A stretch of DNA of 18,008 bases, from NCBI GenBank assembly GCA_001430745.1, contig KQ482018.1, positions 1,298,421 to 1,316,428 of the forward strand, written 5' to 3'. Position 1 is the stretch's first letter. Every line of letters starts with the position of its first letter. Position numbers and translations under genes: made by a program. Source of the DNA: Auxenochlorella pyrenoidosa. Taxonomy: Eukaryota > Chlorophyta > Trebouxiophyceae > Chlorellales > Chlorellaceae. The notes below the pieces were generated by a model. It searched no databases. It saw only the letters and a program-made list of their open reading frames with translations, and was not told the DNA's origin. Shown here one piece after another: positions 1 to 8,923 of the stretch.

Positions 1-282
1 TTAACAGCAAACGCTCTGGCAGGGCGGTAGACATCCCTTGGAGCACACAAATAGCTGCATTCACCAGCTAGGGTCGGCAGACATGATGCGGCGGGCTCGA
101 GCAAGAGCGGCGAACCATGCGATGCAGCCCAGCCAGCACCGCTGGCTGCAACCCCGTCAGCCCCCCATGGGCACTCACTCCACCCGCCCGAGGCTACAGG
201 CATCAGGGAGACATCCAGTCGCACTGCGCCAGCGGAGCTCCAGACTGCATCGATGCTCTTGATGACCGGAGGGGTGGGCTTG
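1..282 (-). repeat. FN3-like module 4, cut by the window edge
   Basis: Exon A 282-179 reads KPTPPVIKSIDAVWSS then AVRLDVSLMPVASGG. It is 104 nt long, exactly the length of exon A in module 3, with the same phases and a GTGAGT donor. A B-exon candidate starts at 54 after an ATGCAG acceptor and reads ICVLQGMSTALP before the window ends. Exon C lies outside. Confidence 0.6.
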
Positions 283-3200
283 CTGCAGGGGTAGGGGCGG
301 GCCGAGCAGGCGGCAGGATGCAGGCAGCAGTGAGCGGCAGCGCACACATGTTGATGGTGCACAGCTTCCCCTGGCATCAACAACGCTGGCCTCCAGCAAG
401 GCACGCTGGAAGGCACGCGTTTTGCCTGCCGTCAGAGAGCATGACCAGCGGCACCAGGGGCCCACAGGCGCACATGGCCGGCGGGATGTACAGCGCATAC
501 GGCTTGCTGGGCGCGCTGGTGAGCTCTGGCCAGCCAGGCAGGCGTGCAGTGGTGGTAGCTGTGACCAGGTATGCCTGGTCCTGCTGTGCTGTGCCGGGTC
601 GGAAGTGTATGGGCTGCAAGGCTAGGTGAGCGGCACAGCTGTCATGGTCCATTGGCCGGGCTGGGCATGCATGGTTCCGGCAAACCTGCTTGCGTCAGCA
701 AACATGCACATCTTGTCACCTGTGGCCCTGCAACCCAGCCAGGCGCACTGCATGTGGTGATGCCTGGGCATGCAGCCGCACCTGTCCAGCTGTGAAGTTG
801 AGTGGCCCGATAGGCGAGCAGCCGGGCGCCATGGGGGCACACACGCCAAGCAGGGTGTAACGCACCGGGGCTGCACGCCCAGCAGGGGAGGCGCCTCTTT
901 GCACGTAAATTCCCCACAGCATTGTGCAAAACAGGCCGAAAGGCTGCACGTATGCATGCAAGCTGCTGGATGGCACGGCATTCTGAGCAGCGCGGGTGTA
1001 CAGGCTCGGCTCCCTCTTGGGCCCCTGCTGTCAGGCCCAGCTTGCAGGTTCACTTGTGCACTCTGCCACACCACGAAGCACTCACTGAGGCCGTTGAGGT
1101 CGCCGGGCTGCAGCAGCACGTTCACTTGCGCCACGCCTGGTGAGACGAAGACTGGAGTCATGGACTTGATTGTTGGGGGGTCTGGTGGGCTGCGCAGGCC
1201 AGGCGGTTGAGCAGCTGGGGATGTGTGTGCAGCAAGGTGACTGCTCATAGGTCAGCCCCCTGCCGTACCATCATCCACCTGCTGGGGTCCGGCGATGTGC
1301 AGACACTGTCCATCCTTGAATGCAGAGTGTGAGCCAGCTTGCCTGTTCTGCGGGATCTTAAAGGGATATGCCCCGCTGGCATGGCTGGAGATGGCCGGCC
1401 AGGAGGGGTAGTTGACTGTTGTCACGCTCTCTCTGGCAAAAAACTGATAAGACTGCCCCAGCTGGGCGCTGCTGGGCCAGAGCGACAGCTTCTGCAGCAG
1501 AGACCAGGCGTCAACAGGCGTGCAATTCGTGTACTGATTGGCACAGTGCAACACGGCGGGCGGGGGCTAACAGGCAGGGCGGGTGAGGCAGACACAGGCC
1601 ATTGCGCAGTTGCACACGGCAGCTGTATGCAGGCTGCTCACCGTCTGCGCGCCAGCAGTTTCTGCAATCGGAGGGCCACCCGTTGTGGAGGTGCCCCAGA
1701 CCGTGTAATTTTGAATGGCTGTGGTTTCAGGCAGCAAGGGTAGTGGGGTGGGGGCATGCGTGTTCGAAGCTCAGGGTTGTATGCTATGCTGCAGACTGGC
1801 AATCGCCTGCGAGCTGGGCTGGCTCCCTGGAACCCGCCAGACTAAGCTGCTGTCCTGGCCACCTGCCTGCCCTCTGCCTGCCTGCCATATGCCCCAACAT
1901 CACTTCAAGAGGCGTTGTTGAGCCCCCAAGTCTGCCTGTCCGCATGTCAAGCGGGCTCTCCTCCCCGCTGCCCAGAAATTGCTCAGCAGGAGCACGTTCA
2001 TCAGGCCCCACCTTGGCCGCAGTTTGGCGCGCCTGGCTGCAGCGTGATGTCCAAGCGCACAGCCTGCTTACCGGCATCGTACGACGCGACGATGCCCAGT
2101 ATGGTGGGCGGCGCTGGCTGGCTGCGTCCAAGCAATCGCAAGGCGGTGCGAGGGGCTTAGGGCGCAAGCCTGGCGCACCTCCTGCTGCTCGATGCAATGC
2201 AAGCAACAGAGCGGAGGGTGCCAGCATGCCGAGGCAGCCTCCACGCGGCTGCAGAGCTGTAGGGTGAGGAGCAAGCAGCCTGCAAAGCAGCCCACAAAGC
2301 GGCACCTGCTGGAGGGGACGCTCTGGTAGTATGGATCGCTGGGGGGGCCTTCCACCATTTGACCTGCCACCAGCGCACGTGTGGACAGGACAAACCCATA
2401 GCTGTCACACTGCTGGCTGATCGGGGGGTAGATGGCGACTGAGGAGGGGGCCGGAGGCTGGAGAGAGGGCAGGAGGATGGGGGGCATGTTGAGTGCTGAG
2501 TGGTGGGCACCAATTAAACGGCTCAGGGCAGGGGGATCGGTCATGCATGCAGTCACATGCCGCCAGCAAGGTGCCCAGTCTGGCAGCGCTGTGCAGATGC
2601 AGGGCTGCCCTCACCCCCTTCCGCGGCGGCGCAGCCGTATCAATGTTCGCTCGGTTGTTCTGCGAGTCGCCAAACACATGGTAGTCCTGAAAGCCTGCAG
2701 GTTGACAGCCAGGTTCTGGCCGCTCCTTCAGCGCGGCAACACTGCCATAAGCTCCATGTATCCATCGCAGGCACGCAGCGCTCACTCATGTTTGGTGGGA
2801 GGGCTGGGGGCGTCAGCGCAAAGTCCAGCCGAACTCGTAGGGTGGTATCCAGGCCTCCCTCCAAGGCTGCAGCGATGCTGTTGATGGTGGGAGCTCCGGG
2901 CAGGCTGCAGGTAGTACAGGCAGGGTATCCAGCCCATAACACAGCATGCTGCTGCGGGCAAGCAGTCGTTCATGCGACATCGACAGCATTCCAGGGGCTG
3001 GCTGCACCAGCCGGCCCACAGCCTCCCAAATATCACGACTGCCCATGTCAGCTGGCAGTCTAGGTGAGGAGCTCTTCGAAATCTTTCTCCATAATGCTAC
3101 TCACTCTGCAAAAAGGGGCGCGGCAGGTCTTTAGCAGCCTGCTGGCTGCGACTGGACGAGACACACACGCGGGCTGGCGGCACGCCTGGACGGCACCGCT

Positions 3201-3371
3201 GCCACTGCCAGCCACCCATCAGCAGACGGCGGACCCAGCTTCTCTACACAATTCTTGCGCTCTGCGAGCCTCACCTTGCGCTGCCGTGCGGTCCAGGCGC
3301 CAGCACAAAACTAACAGCGTCGAGACCGACGCAACGCTGGCTGTGCGCAACAAACTGTGTGTCCGAAACAT
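1..3371 (-). CDS. Secreted protein with tandem fibronectin-III-like modules (3' end outside window)
   Basis: Spliced gene read from 3371 downwards. Exon 1 (3371-3275) starts MFRTHSLLRTASVASV and continues into a hydrophobic stretch STLLVLCW, which looks like a signal peptide, so the product is probably extracellular. Exon 2 begins near 3099 and carries SRDIWEAVGRLVQP; its 3' boundary is unresolved. After it come four repeats of one three-exon unit: A-exon 2904-2786, B 2694-2615, C 2457-2306; A 2121-2012, B 1718-1642, C 1566-1343; A 1189-1086, B tentative near 719-694, C 613-426 (or 474); A 282-179, B from 54 off the edge. Where exons are resolved, donors, acceptors and phase all close. A-exons carry PPTIKSI...AVRLDVSL, B-exons QNYTVWGTST-like strands, C-exons SYGFVLSTRAL...SDPYY. 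This resembles the strand order of FN3 domains, but the fold is inferred and I do not recognise the family. The C-exon of repeat 2 ends in a GC donor. The N-terminal 2 exons are the weakest part: third-position GC is low there and ATG 3046 is an alternative start. Confidence 0.72.
426..1189 (-). repeat. FN3-like module 3 (exons A, B, C)
   Basis: Exon A 1189-1086 reads DPPTIKSMTPVFVSPG then VAQVNVLLQPGDLNGL. Exon C 613-426 reads QAYLVTATTTARLPGW and SKPYALYIPP; its donor may be GC at 425 (which preserves the Ser made at the other module boundaries) or GT at 473. Exon B is the weak point. The best candidate starts at 719 (DKMCMFAD, echoing DYHVFGD of module 1) but would be only 26 nt and would need a GC donor at 693. 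Confidence 0.5.
1343..2121 (-). repeat. FN3-like module 2 (exons A, B, C)
   Basis: Exon A 2121-2012 reads APPTILGIVASYDAGKQ then AVRLDITLQPG; exon B 1718-1642 reads IQNYTVWGTSTTGGPP; exon C 1566-1343 contains a two-cysteine insertion (HCANQYTNC), then SYQFFARESVTTV and ends at IPQN. All junctions close in the same 2-1-0-2 phase pattern. Exon C, at 224 nt, is longer than in the other modules, and its donor is GC (CAG|gcaagc at 1342). Confidence 0.72.
2306..2904 (-). repeat. FN3-like module 1 (exons A, B, C)
   Basis: Exon A 2904-2786 reads GAPTINSIAAALEGG then LRVRLDFALTPP; exon B 2694-2615 reads FQDYHVFGDSQNNR; exon C 2457-2306 reads CDSYGFVLSTRALVAG and ends SDPYYQSVPSS. Intron phases are 2 (before A), 1 (A to B), 0 (B to C) and 2 (after C). 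The acceptor of A could also lie further upstream, because the open frame extends through YPACTTCSLPG. Confidence 0.65.
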
Positions 3372-3860
3372 TATTGAGCCAGAAAATTAGTGTTGAGCGG
3401 CCGCCGAGAACGGGGGGAAACCAAGAAGGCGCCGCTGCAGGGGGCTGGCACCAACCCAGTTCTGTACAAGCGAAGGAGTCAGCCAAAGCGTGCGGATAGG
3501 AAGAAAACTGCATATCCGAGCCACCGTAGGCAAATGTACTTTCACCCGAACATGGCAGTCCTGGAAGTGCCCTAAGCGAGCGCCGCGCTTCCTGCGCAGA
3601 GCCCGGTGCTTGCTTGCCCAAATGACCCTCTTCAATTGCCCCCCATTGCTAGTTCAGCAGCGTGAGATACTTTTGGCGTGCCCGTTTGTGGATTAATGCT
3701 TGCATATACATTCGGTCCTTACAGCGCAGGGCGTCACCGAGGCGCCAGGGCACAGATCCACACACAGCCAGGTCAACATGTCGGGCAATGAGTGTCGCAA
3801 CCAACTCCTGCTTCAACAAATACAGGTGAGGAGGACACTTGCTGCAGCCAGCACTCCAAC
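3372..3860. other. Spacer between two minus-strand genes: 3' UTR plus upstream region of the modular gene
   Basis: I find no convincing exon here. Reading on the minus strand it should hold the 3' UTR of the 142-aa gene (from 3860 down), then the promoter and 5' UTR of the modular secreted gene that starts at 3371. The part near 3360-3400 is the most AT-rich stretch of this end of the window. Several open frames of 60-116 codons occur on both strands, but none has splice context or coding bias. Confidence 0.5.
3719..3723 (-). terminator. Candidate polyadenylation signal TGTAA
   Basis: TGTAA on the minus strand, 138 nt past the stop codon at 3861. TGTAA is the established polyadenylation signal of many green algae. 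A five-base match has a fair chance of occurring by accident, and only some genes in this window have one. Confidence 0.35.
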
Positions 3861-4959
3861 CTACTCTGTCCCCTCAATTTCTGCCGCCTGGCCTCCTCTG
3901 TATGCCGGAGCCGCCCCTGTTGCCGCTGCTGCGGCCGCCGCTGCTGCTGCCGGGTCCAGCAGCCTGTACGCCTCCAGTGCGTGCTCCCTGCAGGCAGATT
4001 ACCGAGCCAGGCAGGCTTCAGCACTTCTGGGCTGGGACAGAGGACTGTGCCGCGGGACGCGGAGAAGGCCCACCCACGCTTGCTGGGCCCTTTGGCCCAG
4101 CAAAGGGGCAGCAGCTGCCGCCAGCCAGCAGCTACATGCTCAGGCAGGTGGGGAGCGGACGCACTTGCAGCCTGGCTCGTCACAGCCAGGCGGGCCCACC
4201 CGCCCACCCACCCATGGGGGTTGGACACTCGGTCCGGGTCCACAAGCTGCAGGTAGTCGGCCGCCAGCATGGCGCGCACCGCGCCCAGCGGCACGCTCTC
4301 CTCGTGGCCGTGCACGATCCACACCTGCGGGCACATGGGGGGTGCCGAGATTGGCCAATTGGGCAGCCAATTGGGCAGGCCCCAGGTGACCGCCCCCAAC
4401 GAGCGCCCCTCCAGGCCGAGCATGATGATATACTGCCTGGTGCAGCCGCAAACTGGCGTTGCACGATGCAACAAGGGAACAAAACACAGTGAGGGGGAGG
4501 CTTCTGCTCCCTGGGGCTCCCGCGGGCGAGGGAACACGGGGGCACATGTCCGTTCTGAGCAGGCACACTTACGTCAGCACCAGCGCTGCAGTGTTGCAAC
4601 CCGGTCCGCAGCTCGGCTGAGACGATCCATGGATGCAACGAGGTGTGGAAGCGCAGGCCGGGCTGCGCACCTGGTTTATGGCGTCCTCCTCCAGCCGCTC
4701 GACCCGCACCTCGCCAGCAGCCACGCTCGCCACGCGGCCCAGCGCAGCCCCCATGCCGCCAGGCACGTCGTACAGCACTATGTCCCATTCTTCCAGCTGG
4801 CCTGCCTGCATGGTAAGGGGTGCACGTGAGCAGGGAATAGCGGCAACGGAAAACTTGGCGCAGCTGGCGGGGGTAGCGGCGGCAGCGGCGAACAACCAGC
4901 AACCTGCTGCGGCACGATTCGTAATCCCGATCGCGCTACCTACCTGAGCTGTCAGCCAT
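3861..4959 (-). CDS. Uncharacterised protein of about 142 aa, five exons
   Basis: Exons 4959-4944, 4801-4671, 4432-4391, 4324-4212 and 3987-3861 join in phase to about 142 codons. It starts MADSSGQLEEWDIVLYDVPG, then VRVERLEEDAINQ, YIIMLGLEGRSLGA, VWIVHGHEESVPLGAV, LAADYLQLVDPDRV and ends EHALEAYRLLDP, a run of nine Ala, and GGQAAEIEGTE before TAG. I do not recognise the family. The alternating short strands in the first half could be a small beta-barrel, but that is a guess. An upstream ATG at 5066 also reaches exon 2 in frame, using the other half of a NAGNAG acceptor (start 4805). I prefer 4959 because third-position GC of the 5066-4960 stretch is clearly lower and 4959 has a good start context (acgATGG). 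The 66-nt intron between exons 3 and 4 is in frame and stop-free, so a form of about 164 aa is also possible. Confidence 0.68.
4355..4378 (-). repeat. 12-bp tandem direct repeat in the optional 66-nt intron
   Basis: CCAATTGGGCAG occurs twice back to back (4355-4366, 4367-4378). On the coding strand it would encode a repeated LPNW if the intron were retained. It lies wholly within the 66-nt segment 4390-4325 that can be spliced out (gtcacc...cccgcag) or read through. Confidence 0.85.
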
Positions 4960-5448
4960 CGTCGCGGCCTCCTGCCACCGACCGCTCGTCGTAGTGCTGG
5001 GAGGTTCGACCACCGAGCGGTCTGCTGCTGCCGAGGGGCTGCTGTACGCTGAATTTGCACCTTCATGATGCTGCAAGCTGTGAGATACTACTCAAGCGCA
5101 AGCCAGCATCCAGCCGACATTGCTGCCGCTGTGCTGCCGCTGCTGTTCCTCATGTGATGCATGCCGGCGGCTGCATGCCAGCCTTCACATCTTGCCGCCG
5201 CCAGGCCTCTGACGCATGTCGAGAGGCTCACGAATTTCTTAGCGTGCGGCACGTCTTGTGGTGCTCTGCAAATTATATGCAAGGCCAAAGGTATGGCTGC
5301 GCAAAGCAAGGACACCGCGGTGGCATGCAGCCGCATGCTGTGCACGTGGGAGCAATACATGTAATGTCAGCTCTGCGGCAGCAAGCAGGTGGCATCCTGG
5401 GCCAACGAAGCGTGCGACCTCAGTGTGCCGTGGTCTGCACAGCTCAGG
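4960..5448. other. Spacer between SOUL gene and the 142-aa gene
   Basis: About 490 bp between two minus-strand genes. It should contain the SOUL 3' UTR and the promoter and 5' UTR of the downstream gene. It is AT-richer than the genes (for example ATTATATGC near 5271-5279). The segment 5066-4960 is an open frame in phase with exon 2 and may be 5' leader or an N-terminal extension. No TGTAA was found on the minus strand here. Confidence 0.5.
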
Positions 5449-8113
5449 TTAAGCCACTCCCCCCTTGCTGAGCTTCCTGTGCTGCCGCTTCCTGTGGCCA
5501 GCCTCTGCCGAGAGCAGCACCTCGTTGTGGCGGTTGTACAGCTCGGTGGGCGGGTCGTAGGCACTGCAGGGGCTGGGGGAAGGGTCAGGCAACGTCGCCA
5601 CCAGGCCAGGTGGCTGCGCGAGGGCCCAGAGGGTGGTGCACTTTTATCCAGCCGGGCCAGGCGAGAAAGCACCAGCATGCAGCAGCACGTGGGCCCCTTG
5701 CCTGCAGACAAACCAGTCCTCCAGGAAGTCCTGTCGGCCTCCTGCAGGCAGGGGGGCCACCCGGGCAGACAGTGCGCCTAGACATGCACAAAGCCGGCCT
5801 GTGCTGTGCTGCACTGCCAGGCAAGAGGCCTGGCATGGAGGCCTGTCGCGGGAGCACGCTGGGGGCGTGGCTGGGGGGGTGAGCGGCGCCCTGCCAGCTA
5901 CGCCACTCCACAAGGAAGTCAAAACATTGCAGCGCTGCTTGCGCAGCAGGCCGCAGGTGCACCCTTCAATGCTGGAGGCCCAAGCTGCAAAGCCTCAGGG
6001 TAGAGCTCGCTCATCTCGAGATCCTTCATCAGCCGGTTTGCGTGCTTCCTGAAGCTGTAGAGCAGGGGTTGCAGCCACATGGCACACCGATGTCAGCCGA
6101 GTCGACGAGGCTGCTGCAGCCCAGCGCAAGTAAAACCAGCTGCTGCCACACGCTGTCGACAGCTCCCAAGAGCCTGCCAGCCCCCCTGGGCGCGGGCGCG
6201 CTCACTTGGCTGCAGTGGGCCAGCCGTCAAAGCCCCTCACATGCGCAGTCCAGGCAGGGAACTGCATGACGGCAAGTGAGGCTGCAGCTCTGGTACAGGG
6301 ACGGATGGCATGCTGCTGCAGCGACTGCTGTCATGACGCGGCTGCCAAGCAGCGCAGGATGCCGCCATGCTCTGGGGTTGGGTGGCACATGCACGAGAAC
6401 AGCGTGCTCCGCAGGTGTGCCTCATGGGCGGCGCTTGCCTTGTCTACGTGCACGTGCTCGCTGTTGGGCTTGGGCGGGTTCTCCTGGCCGTCCTGGTAGC
6501 TGCATTGGTGGAAGGGCAAGCAGGCAGGGCTGTGAGCACAGGAGAATGGCTCCTGTGCCGCGTTGATTGTGGAAAGCCCCATTTGGCAGCCATTCGGCAG
6601 CACCAATTGCTGTTAGAGCGCCACTACCTGGAGTGCTGCCGGAGCCTGGCTGGCCCAACGGCCGCACCTGTAGGGAAGAAAAGCCTTGGCAATCATGTCC
6701 ATGCGCTCCCTCCTCCTCCTCTGCAAGTGCGAGAGGCGGGAGCGAGCGGCACAGCCAGGGCAGATGTGGCAAAGCGATGACACACTGCCGATGTCAGCTT
6801 TGCAGGAGGCAGCATGAGTTGCCTGGTGCATGCAGCCTGGCAGGACATGCAGCCTGGCACATCCCGCTGGTGCCTTCTCACCCGTCCCAGAGTGGCGCAG
6901 CCCTTGTGCTCGTACACAGAAAAGTTGCGGGCCAGCGGGGTGCCCATCTGGATCTGCTTGCCTGCAGCAGGAGCAGCGGGGGTTGGGCAAGCGAGGTGGG
7001 CTGCCCTTCCTGCCCATGCCGACCTGTCTGCATGTGCCGCACTGCCCGCACCAGCTCCGGCCGGGGAAAAGGAGGGGTGGCTGTGGCCGCTCTGCCAGTC
7101 AGATAGAAGAGCCGAGGCGTCGCTGTTTCATGCAAGCTTGCACTGCGTTGCGTTGGCCTGCAGGCAGCGCGGATGGTGGGCTCACTCTCCGAGTTGTTGC
7201 CAGCGAAGTAGTTGACCAGCTCTGCCACCCTGCCGGCAGCGCAGGAACGGGAGCGGGCATAAGTGAGGGCATGTGGCATTAGAGCAGCATTCTGGCGCAT
7301 GGGCCGCATTCTGGGCAAGTCGGCATCGTGCAGAGCTGCAGGGACCACACTGAACGCGCGTCCTGTGCTGGCTTGTATCATCAGCGCTCTCAGGGCGGCA
7401 CTCACAATCATGGTAGCCTCTACAGGGTCCCTGACATCCTTGAACTCCACCCATGCCCATATCGCCTCTTCATACCTGGGGGGAGGGGGCACAAGGCCAG
7501 AGAGGCGTGCTCGCAATGAGCGTTTTCACCTCATGGGGCCGGCCTGCTAGGCCACAAACGCAGGCAGCACCCAGGGGCAGGCGGGCGCCGAAATGCCATC
7601 TGAGCAGGCTGGGAGTGGGTCGGGGGCTGCAGCAGGACGGACTTGCGGGTCTCGTAGCCGTCTGCCTTCTCCACCTGCATGCAGCCAGGGGGATGGGTGG
7701 GCACCCGCCCGAAAGGCGGGAGGGGTGGGGAAATGACGGCGCTGCTGCCGCTGGCAGTGCCACTGAGCCGCCCGGCACCTCAGCCGTGCATTGAGAGCCC
7801 CTGCCAGCACTATTCCAACCCTGGGGGCAGGGTGGAAACGTAGAGGCAGCAGCGCTGCGCCTGTGCTGCGCCTGTGCACCGCCTGTGCACGCAGCTCGGG
7901 CTGCTCCCTTGGACCTCAACCCAAGCCTAGCTGGGTTGAGCGGCTGCATACATGGGCCCGTCGCTCAGGCAGCCATGCCTGACTGACCGTCTCGTAGCGT
8001 GGGCAATCTCGGTCCTTGCAGAAGGCCGGCTTCTCCCAGTCGTTGATAGGAGTGCTGGTGGCGGCGCTGGCGCAGAAGGCCAGCAGACACACGAACAGGG
8101 CTGCCCCTGTCAT
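5449..8113 (-). CDS. SOUL/heme-binding family protein, secretory, 254 aa, 11 exons
   Basis: Exons: 8113-7988, 7674-7643, 7475-7402, 7221-7186, 6961-6882, 6720-6668, 6499-6439, 6261-6206, 6054-5963, 5741-5702, 5563-5449. Together they make 765 nt that close in phase throughout. Residues 1-18 (MTGAALFVCLLAFCASAA) are a signal peptide. Family landmarks in order: CPRYET (37-42), DGYETRKYEEAIWA (48-60), LVNYFAGNNSE (79-89), QMGTPL where most members have MTAPV (94-99), FLPYSYQDGQENPPKP, VRGFDGW (162-168), and the C-terminal hallmark AYDPPTELYNRHNEV (218-232). SOUL/HBP proteins bind heme or tetrapyrroles, or have lost this function; binding cannot be judged here. Unusual points are a run of Arg (116-120) between the M-T-P segment and the next strand, and a basic tail RKRQHRKLSKGG. 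Two introns use GC donors (6438, 5701). The exon 3/4 boundary is the least certain: a stronger-looking GTGAGT donor 4 nt upstream does not keep the frame with good length. Confidence 0.9.
7857..7889. repeat. Three tandem copies of an 11-bp unit in SOUL intron 1
   Basis: Units GCGCCTGTGCT, GCGCCTGTGCA and CCGCCTGTGCA follow each other without spacer. They lie within intron 1 (7987-7675) of the SOUL gene and probably reflect simple slippage. Confidence 0.8.
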
Positions 8114-8923
8114 GGCTGAACGTCCACGCAGTTTTTAAGAAAGCTTTGACACCCCAGGTGAGTATTCAGCCCCTCCAAGGTGTAAGCTGCTGACAAGGCA
8201 GCCCTGCGCTGGCCATGCTGATGACCCAGCACTCAACACCTTGGCAATGAGGCTGAAGCGGCTCTACAAAAATGCGCTGACACAGTGGTTGAGCACAGGG
8301 AAATTGTTGCGCTGCCTTTGTTTGCACAGCAATGTTGCTCCAGCACAAGCAAGGATCAAGCCGCACCACGACGCATTCCATCCCGAGGCCGTACATTTGC
8401 CTTCTTCCACTACCCCTATTTCCTTCCATAGCTGCCTCTTCACGACGGGAGGAGAGAGAGTTACAGCTCTACGCCACTGTGGCGTCCGCGGCGAAAACAA
8501 CACACAAAACACAGGCCGGGCACGCGCATCAAGACAAGCAAAATCCGCTAGGGCTTGCAGCCCATCGCTCTCAGGCGGGGGGAAGGGGTGCGGTGGGGCA
8601 CGTAGCTGGGCGTAGCAAAACAGGACACGAGGGGCCGCAGCAGGGGCGGGCAAGCAAGGCGAGCAGAATCGGGAGGGGGTGCTCAATGAAAAGATGCGGG
8701 GCGGGGCGGGTGAGCCACCAAGCGGATCGGGCCCACAGCGGGGCAGGAATGATGAAGGGGACGCAAGTCAATGAGGACCAAAGTACAGTTCAGGGGCGTT
8801 TGGGTGTGCGGGACGCGCGGCTGGGGGGCACATGCCGCAGGCTTGCTTGCAGAGGGCCGCGCGCACGCTTGCTAGTGGATGGGCGCTTGACTGGGAAGGC
8901 ACAGCGGCCCAGGGCGGCAGAGT
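8114..8923. other. 3' UTR of the 70-aa gene and upstream region of the SOUL gene
   Basis: No coding exon is supported. The part near 8460-8923 is purine-rich on the plus strand, hence pyrimidine-rich on the minus transcript, as in the other 3' UTRs of this window. The remainder (8460-8114) should hold the SOUL promoter and 5' UTR; no clear TATA element was seen. A long plus-strand frame crosses this region and the 70-aa gene, but it has no family features. Confidence 0.5.
8461..8465 (-). terminator. Candidate polyadenylation signal TGTAA
   Basis: TGTAA on the minus strand, about 460 nt beyond the stop codon of the 70-aa gene. It lies where the transcript-strand pyrimidine bias fades. It matches the green-algal signal but is short enough to occur by chance. 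Confidence 0.35.

Noticed and set aside
1784..2305. Minus-strand frame of 173 codons in the modular gene
   Set aside because: A different frame from the A-exon at 2121-2012, which fits the repeat pattern and phase; the long frame is intron and shadow.
5902..5935. FDFLVEWRSW-like peptide as SOUL exon 10
   Set aside because: It resembled the family at this position but needed a 28-nt intron. The exon at 5741-5702 (DFLEDWFVCS) closes in phase and joins YDPP correctly.
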